From Bradyrhizobium sp. dw_78 (GTDB taxonomy: Bacteria > Pseudomonadota > Alphaproteobacteria > Rhizobiales > Xanthobacteraceae), in contig NZ_JAAVUS010000006.1 of the NCBI RefSeq assembly GCF_018449525.1, positions 310,001-374,000 of the forward strand: a stretch of DNA of 64,000 bases, read 5' to 3'. Positions within the stretch are counted from its first letter, which is position 1. Each line of letters begins with the position of its first letter. Both the position numbers and the translations under genes were made by a program. The notes beneath the pieces are model-generated. The model was not told the origin of the DNA. It saw nothing but the letters and a program-made list of their open reading frames with translations, and did not search any database. Below, piece by piece: positions 53,001 to 61,253 of this stretch.

Positions 53001-53166
53001 TGGAGGAACCGATGCCGCTTTCGCCGCGGTTGATGGCGGGGTTGAGCAGTTCCGCCAGTGCCGGACCGATCGGTTGCACCTCGGGCCGCGACGCCTTTGA
53101 AGAATTTGGCGCTTTCGATTTCGGTGTCCTGCCGGGCTTTTTGGGGGTGTCTGGATGCTTCGCCAT
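50086..53166 (-). CDS. uvrB: Excinuclease ABC subunit B
   Basis: A 1026-residue UvrB, the damage-verifying helicase-like subunit of nucleotide excision repair. The core starts near residue 240 (FEIKSEYQPKGDQPTAIAEL) with Walker A LLGVTGSGKTYTMA, the beta-hairpin YYDYYQPEAYVPRTDTYIEK, the DESHVT motif, IGRAARN (motif VI) and a UVR domain (DLNFEEAARLRDEVKRL). It has a disordered N-terminal extension of about 240 residues and a C-terminal tail with HKPDLDEMG and RKPTLDEMG, as in related alphaproteobacteria. The N-terminal extension contains an in-frame palindromic insertion (52810-52856). Probably damage-inducible, but no LexA box was identified. Confidence 0.97.
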   Translation of the reverse strand: MAKHPDTPKKPGRTPKSKAPNSSKASRPEVQPIGPALAELLNPAINRGESGIGSSTGLQPPPDNSWERRAGGEAAVHRARASTRGAGDDAAKRDTANGTSPGLPPPTSPPQAREGQGGETSANSGFDEAPQAHYGTAATIPTLDPELARQLGLPTAEDDDEALARPPRSKMEALGVKATADALENLIREGRPEFRGQDGQLRVWTPHRPPRPEKSEGGVRFEIKSEYQPKGDQPTAIAELVEGINRHDRTQVLLGVTGSGKTYTMAQVIEATQRPAIILAPNKTLAAQLYGEFKSFFPDNAVEYFVSYYDYYQPEAYVPRTDTYIEKDSSINEQIDRMRHSATRALLERDDVIIVASVSCIYGIGSVETYTAMTFALKKGERIDQRQLIADLVALQYKRTQADFTRGTFRVRGDVIDIFPAHYEDRAWRINLFGDTVENIEEFDPLTGHKQDELEFIKVYANSHYVTPRPTLVQAIKSIKSELKLRLDQLNNQGRLLEAQRLEQRTTFDIEMMEATGSCAGIENYSRYLTGRLPGEPPPTLFEYVPDNALVFADESHVTIPQIGGMFRGDFRRKATLAEYGFRLPSCMDNRPLRFEEWDMMRPQTVAVSATPAAWEINESGGVFVEQVIRPTGLIDPPVNIRPARTQVDDLVGEVRATAQAGYRSLVTVLTKRMAEDLTEYLHEQGIRVRYMHSDIDTIERIELIRDLRLGAFDALVGINLLREGLDIPECALVAILDADKEGFLRSETSLIQTIGRAARNVDGKVILYADHMTGSMERAIAETNRRREKQVEYNTANNITPESVKKSIGDILNSVYERDHVMVDLGDHGMADDVIAIGHNFEAVLADLETRMREAAADLNFEEAARLRDEVKRLRATELAVVDDPTAKQRVVQGKAGAYAGTKKYGEAANLPRQSPKRGGNNTPSSGAASKIHKPDLDEMGIATWHEVKPSRGKTARPRKPTLDEMGPGTESVPHRPGGTLPSKPPGPGSKIFQPTDSRQSGPEFGPSPRSTGGAPGHRGGWKKR
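52810..52856. repeat. Palindromic repeat inserted in the uvrB coding region
   Basis: CTCTCTCGC-TT-GCGGGGGAG with flanking CTCCCCACCC ... GTGGGTGGGG. It resembles the intergenic CTCTCCCGC-GCGGGAGAG palindromes of rhizobia but lies in-frame in the disordered N-terminal extension, where it encodes LPPPTSPPQAREGQGGETS. Confidence 0.6.
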
Positions 53167-53232
53167 GTCCCGAATATGGGACGAGTCTCGCCGACATGAA
53201 AGGGCAGTTGGACCGGCGGCTGCGGCCGGATT

Positions 53233-53424
53233 TTACGCCGTCTGCCGCGTGTCTTTCACGATGTCCAGATGGATGCCGCCGCACTTGGTGCAACGCATGG
53301 TCCAGTATTCGCAGCCGCCTCGTCCCTGGATGATGCGCAGCACCGCGAGGTCGGCTTCGCAGTCCGGGCAATGGGAGCGCGGGGCGGCGGAATAGACCGG
53401 AGTTTTGCTGACGAGTCGGAGCAT
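53233..53424 (-). CDS. Small zinc-ribbon protein
   Basis: A 63-residue protein with two Cys-x2-Cys knuckles (SHCPDCEADL and MRCTKCGGIH), a zinc ribbon, between short strands. GAAAGG precedes the ATG. It lies 22 bases from the next leftward-transcribed gene upstream, so the two are probably cotranscribed. Likely a nucleic-acid- or protein-binding module; function unknown. Confidence 0.72.
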   Translation of the reverse strand: MLRLVSKTPVYSAAPRSHCPDCEADLAVLRIIQGRGGCEYWTMRCTKCGGIHLDIVKDTRQTA

Positions 53425-53446
53425 CGGCGTGGCACCTTTCCAGTGC

Positions 53447-53719
53447 TTAAAGCGTGGCCCGGGATTCGGCCGGCGGCATCGGCGCGGTCACTGTCATCGG
53501 TGGGAGTGTCGCGTATCGCGGCCCGAAATGATCGATGTGGCTCATCGCGTCCGCGATCGCGGCGTCGGAATTGGGCCAGGCGAATCCGAGTTCGAGCGCG
53601 GGAAACGGAACGCCGTCGATCACGACCGGTTTCAGGTCCGCGCGCCGGATCCGCGCGTGCCATAAATCCGTTCCAGCCTGGAAGGATTCGATGTCAAAAC
53701 CGTCGTAAAGGCAGGCCAT
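53447..53719 (-). CDS. Conserved hypothetical protein, upstream of zinc-ribbon gene
   Basis: A 90-residue protein from ATG 53719 (MACLYDGFDIESFQAGTDLW) with GGGGGA seven bases upstream. The core WHARIRRADLKPVVIDGVPFPALELGFAWPNSDAAIADAMSHID looks like a small alpha/beta domain. This family is common next to other short genes in Bradyrhizobium. No function known. It shares an operon-like spacing with the zinc-ribbon gene. Confidence 0.65.
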   Translation of the reverse strand: MACLYDGFDIESFQAGTDLWHARIRRADLKPVVIDGVPFPALELGFAWPNSDAAIADAMSHIDHFGPRYATLPPMTVTAPMPPAESRATL

Positions 53720-53862
53720 TTGCGGTCCCCCATGCTGGAGCCACAACCGACCACAATTCGGCAAAACCAAGTGTGAAGCGGTTCACACACCGCGCGACAT
53801 TTTTCCCGGCGAGGCTGGGGGGCGGCGAAATGCTCCCTCTAGCGGGGCCGCGGCGTTGCGCC

Positions 53863-55215
53863 TCAGTTCGCGACCATGTGGCGATCCGCCAGCCGGACGG
53901 TGACCATGTCGTAGCGGGATTGCGCCAGCGACCGCGCGCCGACCTGGTGGAATCCGATCTTGAGGTACTGTCTGTCGACATGGATGCGCAGGTAGCCGTA
54001 ATTATGGTCGTCGTATTTGGCGAGAAACAGATGCTTGACGTCGGCGACGCCGCCCTTGCCTTCGAGATAGCCGACATCGGCTCCGGCGTTCGGTTCCTGT
54101 GCTGGCTTGCCGCGCCGCGCCCTGACCAGATTATTCGCGTTGTGGCCGCCGTCGCCGCAGACGATGAAGGGGACATCGATCTCCCGGCCGCCGAAATTCA
54201 TGATCCGGGTGTAACGCTGGTAATTATGGGCGTGGCCGGAGAGGAATGCGTGCGGGTAAACGCCCACCTCGTGGCAGACCGCGTCGATCTGCTGCTGCAT
54301 CGCCGTGCTGCAACCGTGATCGCCGCCGCTCCCGCCATCCTTGTCCGGCGGCGAATAGCTGAATGCCGGATGATGGGTCGCCAGCAAGACGGCGCCCGCG
54401 TATTTCTGCTGCTTGATCAGCGTGAGCTGGGCCCGCAGGAAATCGATCTGGATGTTGGTCACCGGCCATTTTTTCGTCTTGTCGAGGCCAGAGATCACGC
54501 CGGGATCTTCCAGCGCGTTGCTGAACAGGCCGATGATCCGGACGAACGGCGCATCCAGCGTGAAATAGACGCCGGGCTGCGTCATCGCGGTCCGGTGCAG
54601 CGAGCCGGCTTCCGGCGTGATCACGGTTTGCGTCGCGCAGAAATTGCGCTGGAATGTGGTGAGCGGCGCGTCGGCCGGCTTGGTGCCCGGAATGACGAAG
54701 GAATCGTGGTTGCCGGGTATCGCGAAAATCGGCGCGGGATAGTTGCGGAACGGTTCGTAGAACTGGTCGTAGTAATAGCGCGCCTCGCCGAAATTATAGA
54801 CGACATCGCCGAGATGGTAGAGGAACGCGGCGCGGTCGGCTTCCGCCGCCGACGCGCAGTCCAGCGTCACCTGATCGGCGACGCGCAGTTCCTTGGGATA
54901 TTTTCCCGCGTTCGACGCGCCGGAATCGCCGAGCGAGTGGAAGACGATCTTGCCGGCGTCGGTGATCTTCCTGACGATCTGCGGGCCGTGGCTGCCATAG
55001 GCCGCCGCGAGGCTGAACATCCCGTCATTGCCGATCCGCGATTTCGGAATCGCGACCACGTCCTTTTTCGCGAGGTCGCCGATCTGCTTGTAGAGCGCGT
55101 TGTCGCTGCCATGCGCGGTGGAAAATCCGGTCGGATCGGGCAGCGATCCGTCTTCGCCGAAAACCGGTTCGTGAAATACCGGCTGCGGAAGTCTGGTACG
55201 GGCTGCTCTCGCCAT
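53863..55215 (-). CDS. Calcineurin-like metallophosphoesterase
   Basis: A 450-residue phosphoesterase from ATG 55215 (MARAARTRLPQPVFHEPVFG), preceded by GGAGG; the frame opens to 55254. The metal motifs are FHSLGDSGA (first Asp), FLYHLGDVVYNFGE (G-D-x-x-Y), AIPGNHDS (GNHD), LLATHHPAF and LSGHAHNYQR (G-H-x-H). Two divalent metals would catalyse phosphate ester hydrolysis. It lacks a signal peptide, so it is probably cytoplasmic. The substrate is unknown. Confidence 0.9.
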   Translation of the reverse strand: MARAARTRLPQPVFHEPVFGEDGSLPDPTGFSTAHGSDNALYKQIGDLAKKDVVAIPKSRIGNDGMFSLAAAYGSHGPQIVRKITDAGKIVFHSLGDSGASNAGKYPKELRVADQVTLDCASAAEADRAAFLYHLGDVVYNFGEARYYYDQFYEPFRNYPAPIFAIPGNHDSFVIPGTKPADAPLTTFQRNFCATQTVITPEAGSLHRTAMTQPGVYFTLDAPFVRIIGLFSNALEDPGVISGLDKTKKWPVTNIQIDFLRAQLTLIKQQKYAGAVLLATHHPAFSYSPPDKDGGSGGDHGCSTAMQQQIDAVCHEVGVYPHAFLSGHAHNYQRYTRIMNFGGREIDVPFIVCGDGGHNANNLVRARRGKPAQEPNAGADVGYLEGKGGVADVKHLFLAKYDDHNYGYLRIHVDRQYLKIGFHQVGARSLAQSRYDMVTVRLADRHMVAN

Positions 55216-55307
55216 GCGGCAATTCCTCCATCCTTGCAAAACCCCGACTGTCATCCAACCGCGTTACAGGCCGACGACGGCCGATGCCGGCGCCGCTTGG
55301 TCCGTCT

Positions 55308-55379
55308 CGTCATGCGCGGGCTTGACCCGCGTATCCATCTTTTTGAAGATGGATTGCCGGATCAAGTCCGGCAATGACG
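55308..55379. repeat. Dispersed palindromic repeat, GCGGGCTTGACCCGC plus TTGCCGG types
   Basis: Two common Bradyrhizobium palindromes side by side: GCGGG-CTTGA-CCCGC (about 55316-55330) and TTGCCGG-ATCAAGT-CCGGCAA (55354-55374), joined by an ATCCATC...GATGGAT inverted repeat. Confidence 0.75.
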
Positions 55380-55404
55380 ATTGGTATTCGACGCGCGCGA
55401 ACGG

Positions 55405-56109
55405 ATGACGTCAATGAATCTGAAACTTTTCGAGCTTGTCGGCGCCGATGAGAGCCGTCCGTTCAGCCCGTTCTGCTGGCGGACGCGGATGGCGCTGGCG
55501 CATAAGGGGCTCGGGATCGAATCGATCCCGTGGTGCTTCACCGACAAGGCGGCGATCGCCCCGCACCGATCGGAAAAGGTGCCGGTGCTGCTCGACGGCG
55601 AAACCTCGGTGGTCGATTCCTGGGCGATCGCCAATTATCTCGAAGATACCTATCCCGAGCGGCCGTCCCTGTTCGGTGGCGCGGGCGGCCGCGCCATGGG
55701 GCGGATGATCAATTGGTGGGGCGATGTCGCCGTGGTCGGCGGCGTGTTTCCGCTGATCGCCGCGGATATTCCGCCGCTGCTGAAGCCGGAGGACGCCGTC
55801 TATTTTCGCCGCACGCGCGAGGCGCGTTTCGGCAAGCCGCTGGAAGAAGTCGCGGCCGGACGCGACAAGGCCGTCGAAAGTTTCCGCCGCGCGCTCGATC
55901 CGATGCGGCTGACGCTGAAGACGCAGCCCTATCTCGGCGGCGACGCGCCGAACTATGCCGACTACATCGTGTTCGGCGGCTTTCAGTGGGCGCGCGTGGT
56001 CAGCCCGTTCAAATTGCTCGCCGAGAACGATCCGGTCCATGCCTGGCGCGAACGGCTGTTGGACGCGTTCGACGGCATGGCGCGCCGATCGCCGGGCTAT
56101 CCGGTGTAA
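55405..56109 (+). CDS. Glutathione S-transferase family protein 1
   Basis: A 234-residue GST from ATG 55405 (MTSMNLKLFELVGADESRPF). The thioredoxin-like N-domain has PFCWRTRMALAHKGLGIES and the cis-Pro/Gly SEKVPVLLDGETSVVDSWAIANYLEDTYP (glutathione binding E/D-S). The C-domain helices include the conserved GGDAPNYADYIVFGGFQW. The Cys/Trp pair in FCWR suggests a Cys-type active site. Substrate unknown. Confidence 0.92.
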   Translation: MTSMNLKLFELVGADESRPFSPFCWRTRMALAHKGLGIESIPWCFTDKAAIAPHRSEKVPVLLDGETSVVDSWAIANYLEDTYPERPSLFGGAGGRAMGRMINWWGDVAVVGGVFPLIAADIPPLLKPEDAVYFRRTREARFGKPLEEVAAGRDKAVESFRRALDPMRLTLKTQPYLGGDAPNYADYIVFGGFQWARVVSPFKLLAENDPVHAWRERLLDAFDGMARRSPGYPV

Positions 56110-56319
56110 CTACGTGGCTGTCGTGGTTGCGGCGCCTGATGCCGCCTGCCGCAGGCAATCCGGGCACAGGCAGTCGCCGCCGTCGACCGGCATCGGCAGG
56201 CGGAACGATTCATCGGTACACCAGCACGGGCCTGCAAGGCTGCAGTCGAACTCTGCGCCGCAGCCGGAGCAGACGATGCGGCGGGAGCCTTCGCTTGGCT
56301 GATTTGCCGGTCGAATCAA
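56110..56319 (-). CDS. Cysteine-rich CWC-type small protein
   Basis: A 69-residue Cys-rich protein with the CWC pattern: IVCSGCGAEFDCSLAGPCWC then DCLCPDCLRQ, eight Cys in all. It probably binds zinc. It likely starts at a TTG (56319) after AAAGGGA; the preceding aldo-keto reductase stop is only two bases away, so the two are translationally coupled. Function unknown. Confidence 0.72.
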   Translation of the reverse strand: MIRPANQPSEGSRRIVCSGCGAEFDCSLAGPCWCTDESFRLPMPVDGGDCLCPDCLRQAASGAATTTAT

Positions 56320-56321
56320 TT

Positions 56322-57263
56322 CTATCCCTTTGTGATCCGATCGATCTCGGCGAGGTCTTCCGCGCCCAGCGCCCAGTCGATCGCCTTGACGTTCTGCTCG
56401 ATCTGCTCGACGCGGGTGGCGCCGGCGATCACGCTCGAGACCTGCGGCCGTGACGCCAGCCAGGAGAAGGCGAGTTCGAGCATGGTGCGGCCGCGTGCCT
56501 TTACGAAGGCCTGAAGCTTCTCGACGATGTCCTCGTTACGCGTTGTGACATAGCGGTCGCGCAGCGCCGGCATCTTGCTGAAGCGGGTATCGTCCGGCGC
56601 CGCGGCGCCGCGCTTGTATTTTCCGGTCAGGAGGCCGCTCGCCAGCGGAAAGAACGGCAGCAAGCCGAGATGATAGTGCTGCGCCGCCGGCAGCAGATCC
56701 TTTTCGATGTCGCGCACCAGAAGGCTGTATTCGTCCTGGCACGACACGAAGCGATTGACGTCCATCGCGCGCGCGGTGAGTTCGGCCTCGGCGATACGCC
56801 ACGCCGGAAAATTCGAATGGCCGATGTAGCGGACCTTGCCCTGCCGAACCAGATCGTCGAGCGCCCGCAGCGTTTCCTCGATCGGCGTCAGCGGATCGTA
56901 ATCGTGCTGCTGGTAGAGATCGATATAGTCGGTCTTCAGCCGCGTCAGGCTGGCCTCGACCGCGGACATGATGTAGCGCCGCGATGCGCCCTGTTTGGTG
57001 CCGTCGGTCGCCATCGGCTTGGAATATTTGGTCGCCAGCACGATGTCCTTGCGGCGGTCGCCGAGCACCTGGCCGAGCACGGTCTCGGAGCCGCCCATGC
57101 CGGCATAGATGTCGGCGGTGTCGAACAGCGTCACGCCGAGGTCGATCGCCTTGTGGATCACCTTGCGCGAGGTTTCGAGATCGGTGCGCTGGCCGAAATT
57201 GTTGCAGCCGAGACCGACTGCCGAAACGCGCAGGCCGGAGCCGCCGAGATTGCGAATTTGCAT
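56322..57263 (-). CDS. Aldo/keto reductase
   Basis: A 313-residue TIM-barrel NADPH-dependent oxidoreductase. The catalytic tetrad is visible: Asp in LFDTADIYAGMGGSE (with the Tyr three residues on), Lys in VLATKYSKP and His in LYQQHDYDP. The C-terminal cofactor site is SSVIAGATRVEQIEQNVKAI. The motif set is of the AKR11/12 type that reduces ketones and aldehydes. It is the first gene of an operon with the CWC protein. Confidence 0.94.
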   Translation of the reverse strand: MQIRNLGGSGLRVSAVGLGCNNFGQRTDLETSRKVIHKAIDLGVTLFDTADIYAGMGGSETVLGQVLGDRRKDIVLATKYSKPMATDGTKQGASRRYIMSAVEASLTRLKTDYIDLYQQHDYDPLTPIEETLRALDDLVRQGKVRYIGHSNFPAWRIAEAELTARAMDVNRFVSCQDEYSLLVRDIEKDLLPAAQHYHLGLLPFFPLASGLLTGKYKRGAAAPDDTRFSKMPALRDRYVTTRNEDIVEKLQAFVKARGRTMLELAFSWLASRPQVSSVIAGATRVEQIEQNVKAIDWALGAEDLAEIDRITKG

Positions 57264-57609
57264 GGACTTGATCCTGTAAACGGAACGTGCGGGACGGCCG
57301 TATTGTGGCCCGCGCCCCAGGCCGCCGCAAGCCGCGCGGCCCAGACCGGCATCGTCCGAGGAGGCAGGGAAAGAGCAGGGGCCAAAAAAGTGCGGCCCCG
57401 GTCAGACGCGGCGACTGACGGGGACCGCTGGGCGCGTGATCGTGACGGGGGGCCTGATCAGACGCAATTGAAGGCTAGTCCCATATTGTTACGTCGGGGT
57501 GACAGATGGTTGTGCGGCCGCGACGGGCAGGGTTATCCACAGGTCCCGGCCCAGCGCCAATCGCGCCCTTGAGAAGCGATCGGACGGTGCGCGGTGCCTT
57601 GAATGAGGC
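57264..57609. other. Intergenic region between aldo/keto reductase and GNAT genes
   Basis: 346 bases of high-GC sequence without a supported gene. It contains one TTATCCACA (57533-57541), a DnaA-box match that may be chance. Confidence 0.4.
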
Positions 57610-58071
57610 TCACAATTGCTTGCGATAGACCACGAATCCGGAGTGTTCGGCCACCTTGTCATACAGCTGCATGGCGGTGTGGTTGGTCTGGTGCGTCAGC
57701 CAATAGACCCGCGGCGATCCGGCGCGTCTCGCCTGTTCGTAGACGCCGTTGATGAGGGCCCGGCCCACGCCTTTTCCGCGCGCGGCCTCGCTCGTGAACA
57801 GATCCTGCAGATAGCAGTTCGGCGCGATCGAGATCGTGCTGCGGTGAAAAAGATAATGCGTCAGGCCGAGCAATTTTCCGTCATGCTCCGCGACCAGCGC
57901 ATGCATCGGCTCATAGGCATCGAAGAATCGCGACCACGTCATCTGCGTGATCTCGGAAGCAAGCGCGGTCGCGCCCGAGCGCCCGTAAAACGCGTTGTAG
58001 CCATCCCACAGCGGAAGCCATTGATCATAGTCCTGCCGGGTCACGAAACGGATGGACGGTTCGCTGGACAT
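57610..58071 (-). CDS. GNAT-family N-acetyltransferase
   Basis: A 153-residue acetyltransferase from ATG 58071 (MSSEPSIRFVTRQDYDQWLP); the frame opens to 58155. The acetyl-CoA site is LQDLFTSEAARGKGVGRALINGVYEQAR (R/Q-x-x-G-x-G/A) followed by VYWLTHQTNHTAMQLYDKVAEHSGFVVY. Small GNATs of this form acetylate amines, antibiotics or proteins; the substrate is unknown. Confidence 0.92.
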   Translation of the reverse strand: MSSEPSIRFVTRQDYDQWLPLWDGYNAFYGRSGATALASEITQMTWSRFFDAYEPMHALVAEHDGKLLGLTHYLFHRSTISIAPNCYLQDLFTSEAARGKGVGRALINGVYEQARRAGSPRVYWLTHQTNHTAMQLYDKVAEHSGFVVYRKQL

Positions 58072-58195
58072 TTTTGCTTCCGCATGGATGGAGAGGAGCG
58101 TTGCGCCGGCCGCGCGAGAGCCCGACACGGCCTTCATTAAACAGGCCGCGAGCAAGGATCAATCCTGTCTGGGTTCGGCAGGTCTGGCGCGGCTT

Positions 58196-59014
58196 CTATT
58201 CCGCGGCGCGCAGATGCCTTGTCAGGCCGCGGTCGCCGCCGCCGCGCAAGGATTGGTAATATTCGAGGTCGGAGGGATTGTCGGTGTAACGGACGAGATC
58301 GGTCACCGGCGTGTAGCTCAGCATCCTGCCGCCGTCCGGCAACGCCGTGCAGCTGAAGCGCAGCACCTTGCCGTCCTTGAGCTTGATGTTGATCGGTTTC
58401 GAATCGCCGGCGCGCACCATCGTGATGCGCTGCGCGATGAACGCGCTCAGCTCCTCCTTCGGCATCTCGAAGGCGCCGGTGTCGCGGCTGTGATACATCA
58501 GCGCGATGAACGGCGGCCTGCTGTCGGCCTTCTTGTCGGGAAGCGCGAAATAATCGCGGAAGGCGCGATTGATGAATTCGGCGCGGGTATCGGCATCGAG
58601 CAGCACGATGCCGATATCGACCTGATCGAGCGCCGCCGACAGCCGCTCGGCGGTGGCGTGATGCCTGCGCTCCCAGGCGAACGCGTCCATGAGTTTTTTC
58701 CGCAGCAGGCCGGTGATCGCCGCGGTGCCGGCGGTGGTGACCGCCAGCATCGACAGCCGCACCAGATCGGTCGCGTCATAGCCCGGCGCCGGATGGTGAT
58801 GGTGCAGGAAGAACAGGGCGGAGGCGGCGACCGCGATGGCGGCGCTGATCAGGCCCGAACCCAATCCGCTGAGCGAGCCTGCAAAGGCGACGGCGCAGAC
58901 GAACAGCGGTGCGGGGTTGGGAATGGCAACGACATAACGGTCGACAAAGAGGGCGGTCAGCGCCGTCGCTGTCGTCAGAACCGGGCCGGAGATTGCACGC
59001 CAGTCGAACCGCAT
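58196..59014 (-). CDS. Membrane PAS-domain protein without output domain
   Basis: A 272-residue protein. The N-terminal 105 residues form about four transmembrane helices of the DUF4118 type seen in KdpD sensors (LTTATALTALFVDRYVVA, NPAPLFVCAVAFAGSLSGLGSGL). A PAS domain (about 115-260) follows (LSAALDQVDIGIVLLDADTRAEFINRAFRDYF). No histidine kinase, GGDEF or other output region follows. It would sense a ligand and signal through a partner protein. Alternatively it is a truncated sensor kinase. Confidence 0.82.
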   Translation of the reverse strand: MRFDWRAISGPVLTTATALTALFVDRYVVAIPNPAPLFVCAVAFAGSLSGLGSGLISAAIAVAASALFFLHHHHPAPGYDATDLVRLSMLAVTTAGTAAITGLLRKKLMDAFAWERRHHATAERLSAALDQVDIGIVLLDADTRAEFINRAFRDYFALPDKKADSRPPFIALMYHSRDTGAFEMPKEELSAFIAQRITMVRAGDSKPINIKLKDGKVLRFSCTALPDGGRMLSYTPVTDLVRYTDNPSDLEYYQSLRGGGDRGLTRHLRAAE

Positions 59015-59198
59015 GGCTGTCTCGCTCTGCCAATGAGAATAACGCCAACGGCATGACGAATGGCGGCGCCCAAGGCGGTTTTTCGCGCGGCAGCCTTAAC
59101 GAATGGTTGGCGGACTGCGCCGGGATTTTCGATGTTTTCAATCAAATGACATCGATGCGGGCGAACCCCACGCCCGCAGGCGGACATGTGTCGGCCGT

Positions 59199-59852
59199 TC
59201 AGGCCTCGGCGGCGATCCCGGCGGAATCCTCGACCTCGCGGTCCGGCCGCCAATCCATGTCGACGAAACCCGGCGTCCGCTCGACCCGCCGCAGCCAGGC
59301 GCGGATGGCGGGAAATGCCGTGAGGTCATAGTCGCAGCGGTCGGCGACGTGGGTGTAGCCGTAGAGCGCGATGTCCGCGACCGTGAGCTGGCCGGTGGCG
59401 AAATATTGGTGGGTCTTGAGGTGGTTTTCCATCACCTGCAACGCCGCGTAGCCGCGCTCCATCCAGTCTTCCAGCGCGTGCGTTTGCAGGGCGCGGCCGC
59501 CCTTGACCAGCGACAGCCAGAAATAGGCGGCGCCGATATTGGGCTCCAGCGCGTGCTGCTCGAAGAACATCCATTGCAGCGCCTCGGCGCGTTCGACCTG
59601 GGTGTCCGGCGCGAGCGGAGTGCCGTCGGCGACATACCAGAGAATGGCATTGGATTCGGCGAGGTAGCGTCCTTCCGCGACCTCCAGCAGCGGCACCTGT
59701 CCGCTCGGATTCTTGGCCAGGAAATCCGGCGTGCGGCTCTCGCCGCGCAGGATGTCGATCTCGATCGCGCGATAGGGCGCATCGAGCAACGCCAGCGCAA
59801 GGCGGACCTTGTAGCTGTTGCCGGAGCGCTGCATCGAATAGAGCTTGTACAT
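59199..59852 (-). CDS. Glutathione S-transferase family protein 2
   Basis: A 217-residue GST (MYKLYSMQRSGNSYKVRLAL). The N-domain has SGNSYKVRLALALLDAPYRAIEID and NPSGQVPLLEVAEGRYLAESNAILWYVADG with the conserved cis-Pro and E-S pair. The C-domain contains the N-cap box QLTVADIALYGYTHVADR. It resembles the beta/theta-type bacterial GSTs. Low identity to the GST at 55405 suggests independent subfamilies. Confidence 0.92.
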   Translation of the reverse strand: MYKLYSMQRSGNSYKVRLALALLDAPYRAIEIDILRGESRTPDFLAKNPSGQVPLLEVAEGRYLAESNAILWYVADGTPLAPDTQVERAEALQWMFFEQHALEPNIGAAYFWLSLVKGGRALQTHALEDWMERGYAALQVMENHLKTHQYFATGQLTVADIALYGYTHVADRCDYDLTAFPAIRAWLRRVERTPGFVDMDWRPDREVEDSAGIAAEA

Positions 59853-60048
59853 CGGGACTCGTTCGACCGGTTAAAAACGCGCGGAAAAAAGAAGGCTCGT
59901 CCTGTCTTCCCGCGACGCGGCTAGACAATGATGCCGATGCGCAGGCATCGCAAGTCCGGCAATATGGAAAAAGTCGAAAACGCTACCGCAGTGCAACCGG
60001 GCAGCATGCCATGCCACGCCGGCGGATCACGATGTCGAGAGCTTTCTA

Positions 60049-61056
60049 TCAGACCGATTCAAGCTTTCGCGAAAGCTGCGGCGCGACCTCTTGAGGCAAG
60101 GTTTCCGGCACGATCGAGGGTGGATATGGAATCGCCGTGAGATGCTCAATACCGGTTTCCACCTCGACGATGTGCGCTGCGACAATCCAGCACGCCATCG
60201 CAATCAATGTTCCCGCGATCACGTCCACGACGTAATGGCTGCCATAGGCGGGCGTGGCCATCAGCATCAGGCCGTTCAGGCCCAACGCGATCCACCTCAC
60301 TCCTTTTGCGCGCCAGAGCGCGGCGGCGAACAGGATGCCGAGCGCGGCGTGCAGACTGGGAAACGTGATGATTCCTTCCGTGTTCAATCCGTAAACGGTA
60401 TGCAGCGCGCCGTCGCGAAGCCCGAGGAACACCGGCCAGCTGGTCGCCGATGCCGGCAGGAAGCCATTTGCGGTCGCCGGCTGAATATCGAGAAAGAGCC
60501 ACGGGCCTGCTGCGGGAAAGACCGCGGACATCGCGATGGTGATCAGGGCTGTACCGATGAATGCGACAATGAAGGTGCTGAGCCGTGCAAGCTGGCCCGC
60601 CATGCCAAGCACAAGCACCGTCGTCACCGTTTGCAGCGCGAAGCTGGAATAGGCAAAAGACAAAATGTGCCGCAATCCGGGGCGCAACGAGATGAACATC
60701 ATCATCTGCGTCCAGTCGAAATTCAGGTGACGATCCCAGGCGTCGAGCGTCGCGTCCTGCAATGGAAAACCGGCGGTCGCGGCGATGTAGGACAAGGGTC
60801 CGGCGACCGCCGCGAAGCCGATGACCTGCGCTGTGCTGGTTAGAATGGCACCGAGCCGCTGTTCGTTCCGGACAGATCGATAAACCCACCCGCCCGCCGC
60901 GAGCAGGGCGGCCGAGGCTACCGGAGCCAAAAACGAGCGCCATTGGAGATCGAAAGGACCGAGCCGGGTGAAGCTGGCGATTGCCATCGCCACGATGCCG
61001 ATCGTCAGCCAGATCGCGGCATCGACGCGCAGCAAATGATCGTGAACAGGCTTCAT
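60049..61056 (-). CDS. PAP2-superfamily membrane protein, second copy
   Basis: A 335-residue membrane protein from ATG 61056 (MKPVHDHLLRVDAAIWLTIG); the frame opens to 61104. It shares its layout with the gene at 23586: a N-terminal transmembrane bundle, GPLSYIAATAGFPLQDATLDAWDRHLNFDW, NTEGIITFPSLHAALGILFA (catalytic His motif) and YGSHYVVDVIAGTLIA (His/Asp motif). It would dephosphorylate or transfer a head group from a lipid phosphate. It diverges from the aminotransferase gene. Confidence 0.85.
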   Translation of the reverse strand: MKPVHDHLLRVDAAIWLTIGIVAMAIASFTRLGPFDLQWRSFLAPVASAALLAAGGWVYRSVRNEQRLGAILTSTAQVIGFAAVAGPLSYIAATAGFPLQDATLDAWDRHLNFDWTQMMMFISLRPGLRHILSFAYSSFALQTVTTVLVLGMAGQLARLSTFIVAFIGTALITIAMSAVFPAAGPWLFLDIQPATANGFLPASATSWPVFLGLRDGALHTVYGLNTEGIITFPSLHAALGILFAAALWRAKGVRWIALGLNGLMLMATPAYGSHYVVDVIAGTLIAMACWIVAAHIVEVETGIEHLTAIPYPPSIVPETLPQEVAPQLSRKLESV

Positions 61057-61253
61057 GGATTGGCCCCAACCAGACGCTTGCCAAGGATATCGAAGCCATA
61101 GCAATGCGATCTTTGCGGAACGTTAATCGGCAGCCGTGCAAGACCGGTAAAACTGCTCAAAATCAGCGGATTTTCGCTTGCCGCTGCATCGCAACAGTCC
61201 TAGAAACAGCGTGCGCTTTTGCGCCTTTCCTCATGACACATTCGGAGACGATG

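Noticed and set aside
53269..55377. 702-residue open frame opposite the metallophosphoesterase
   Set aside because: Covers the opposite strand of three supported genes; composition is that of an antisense frame.
57533..57541. DnaA-box match TTATCCACA
   Set aside because: A single 9-mer is expected by chance about once in this window; no other boxes or AT-rich unwinding element nearby.
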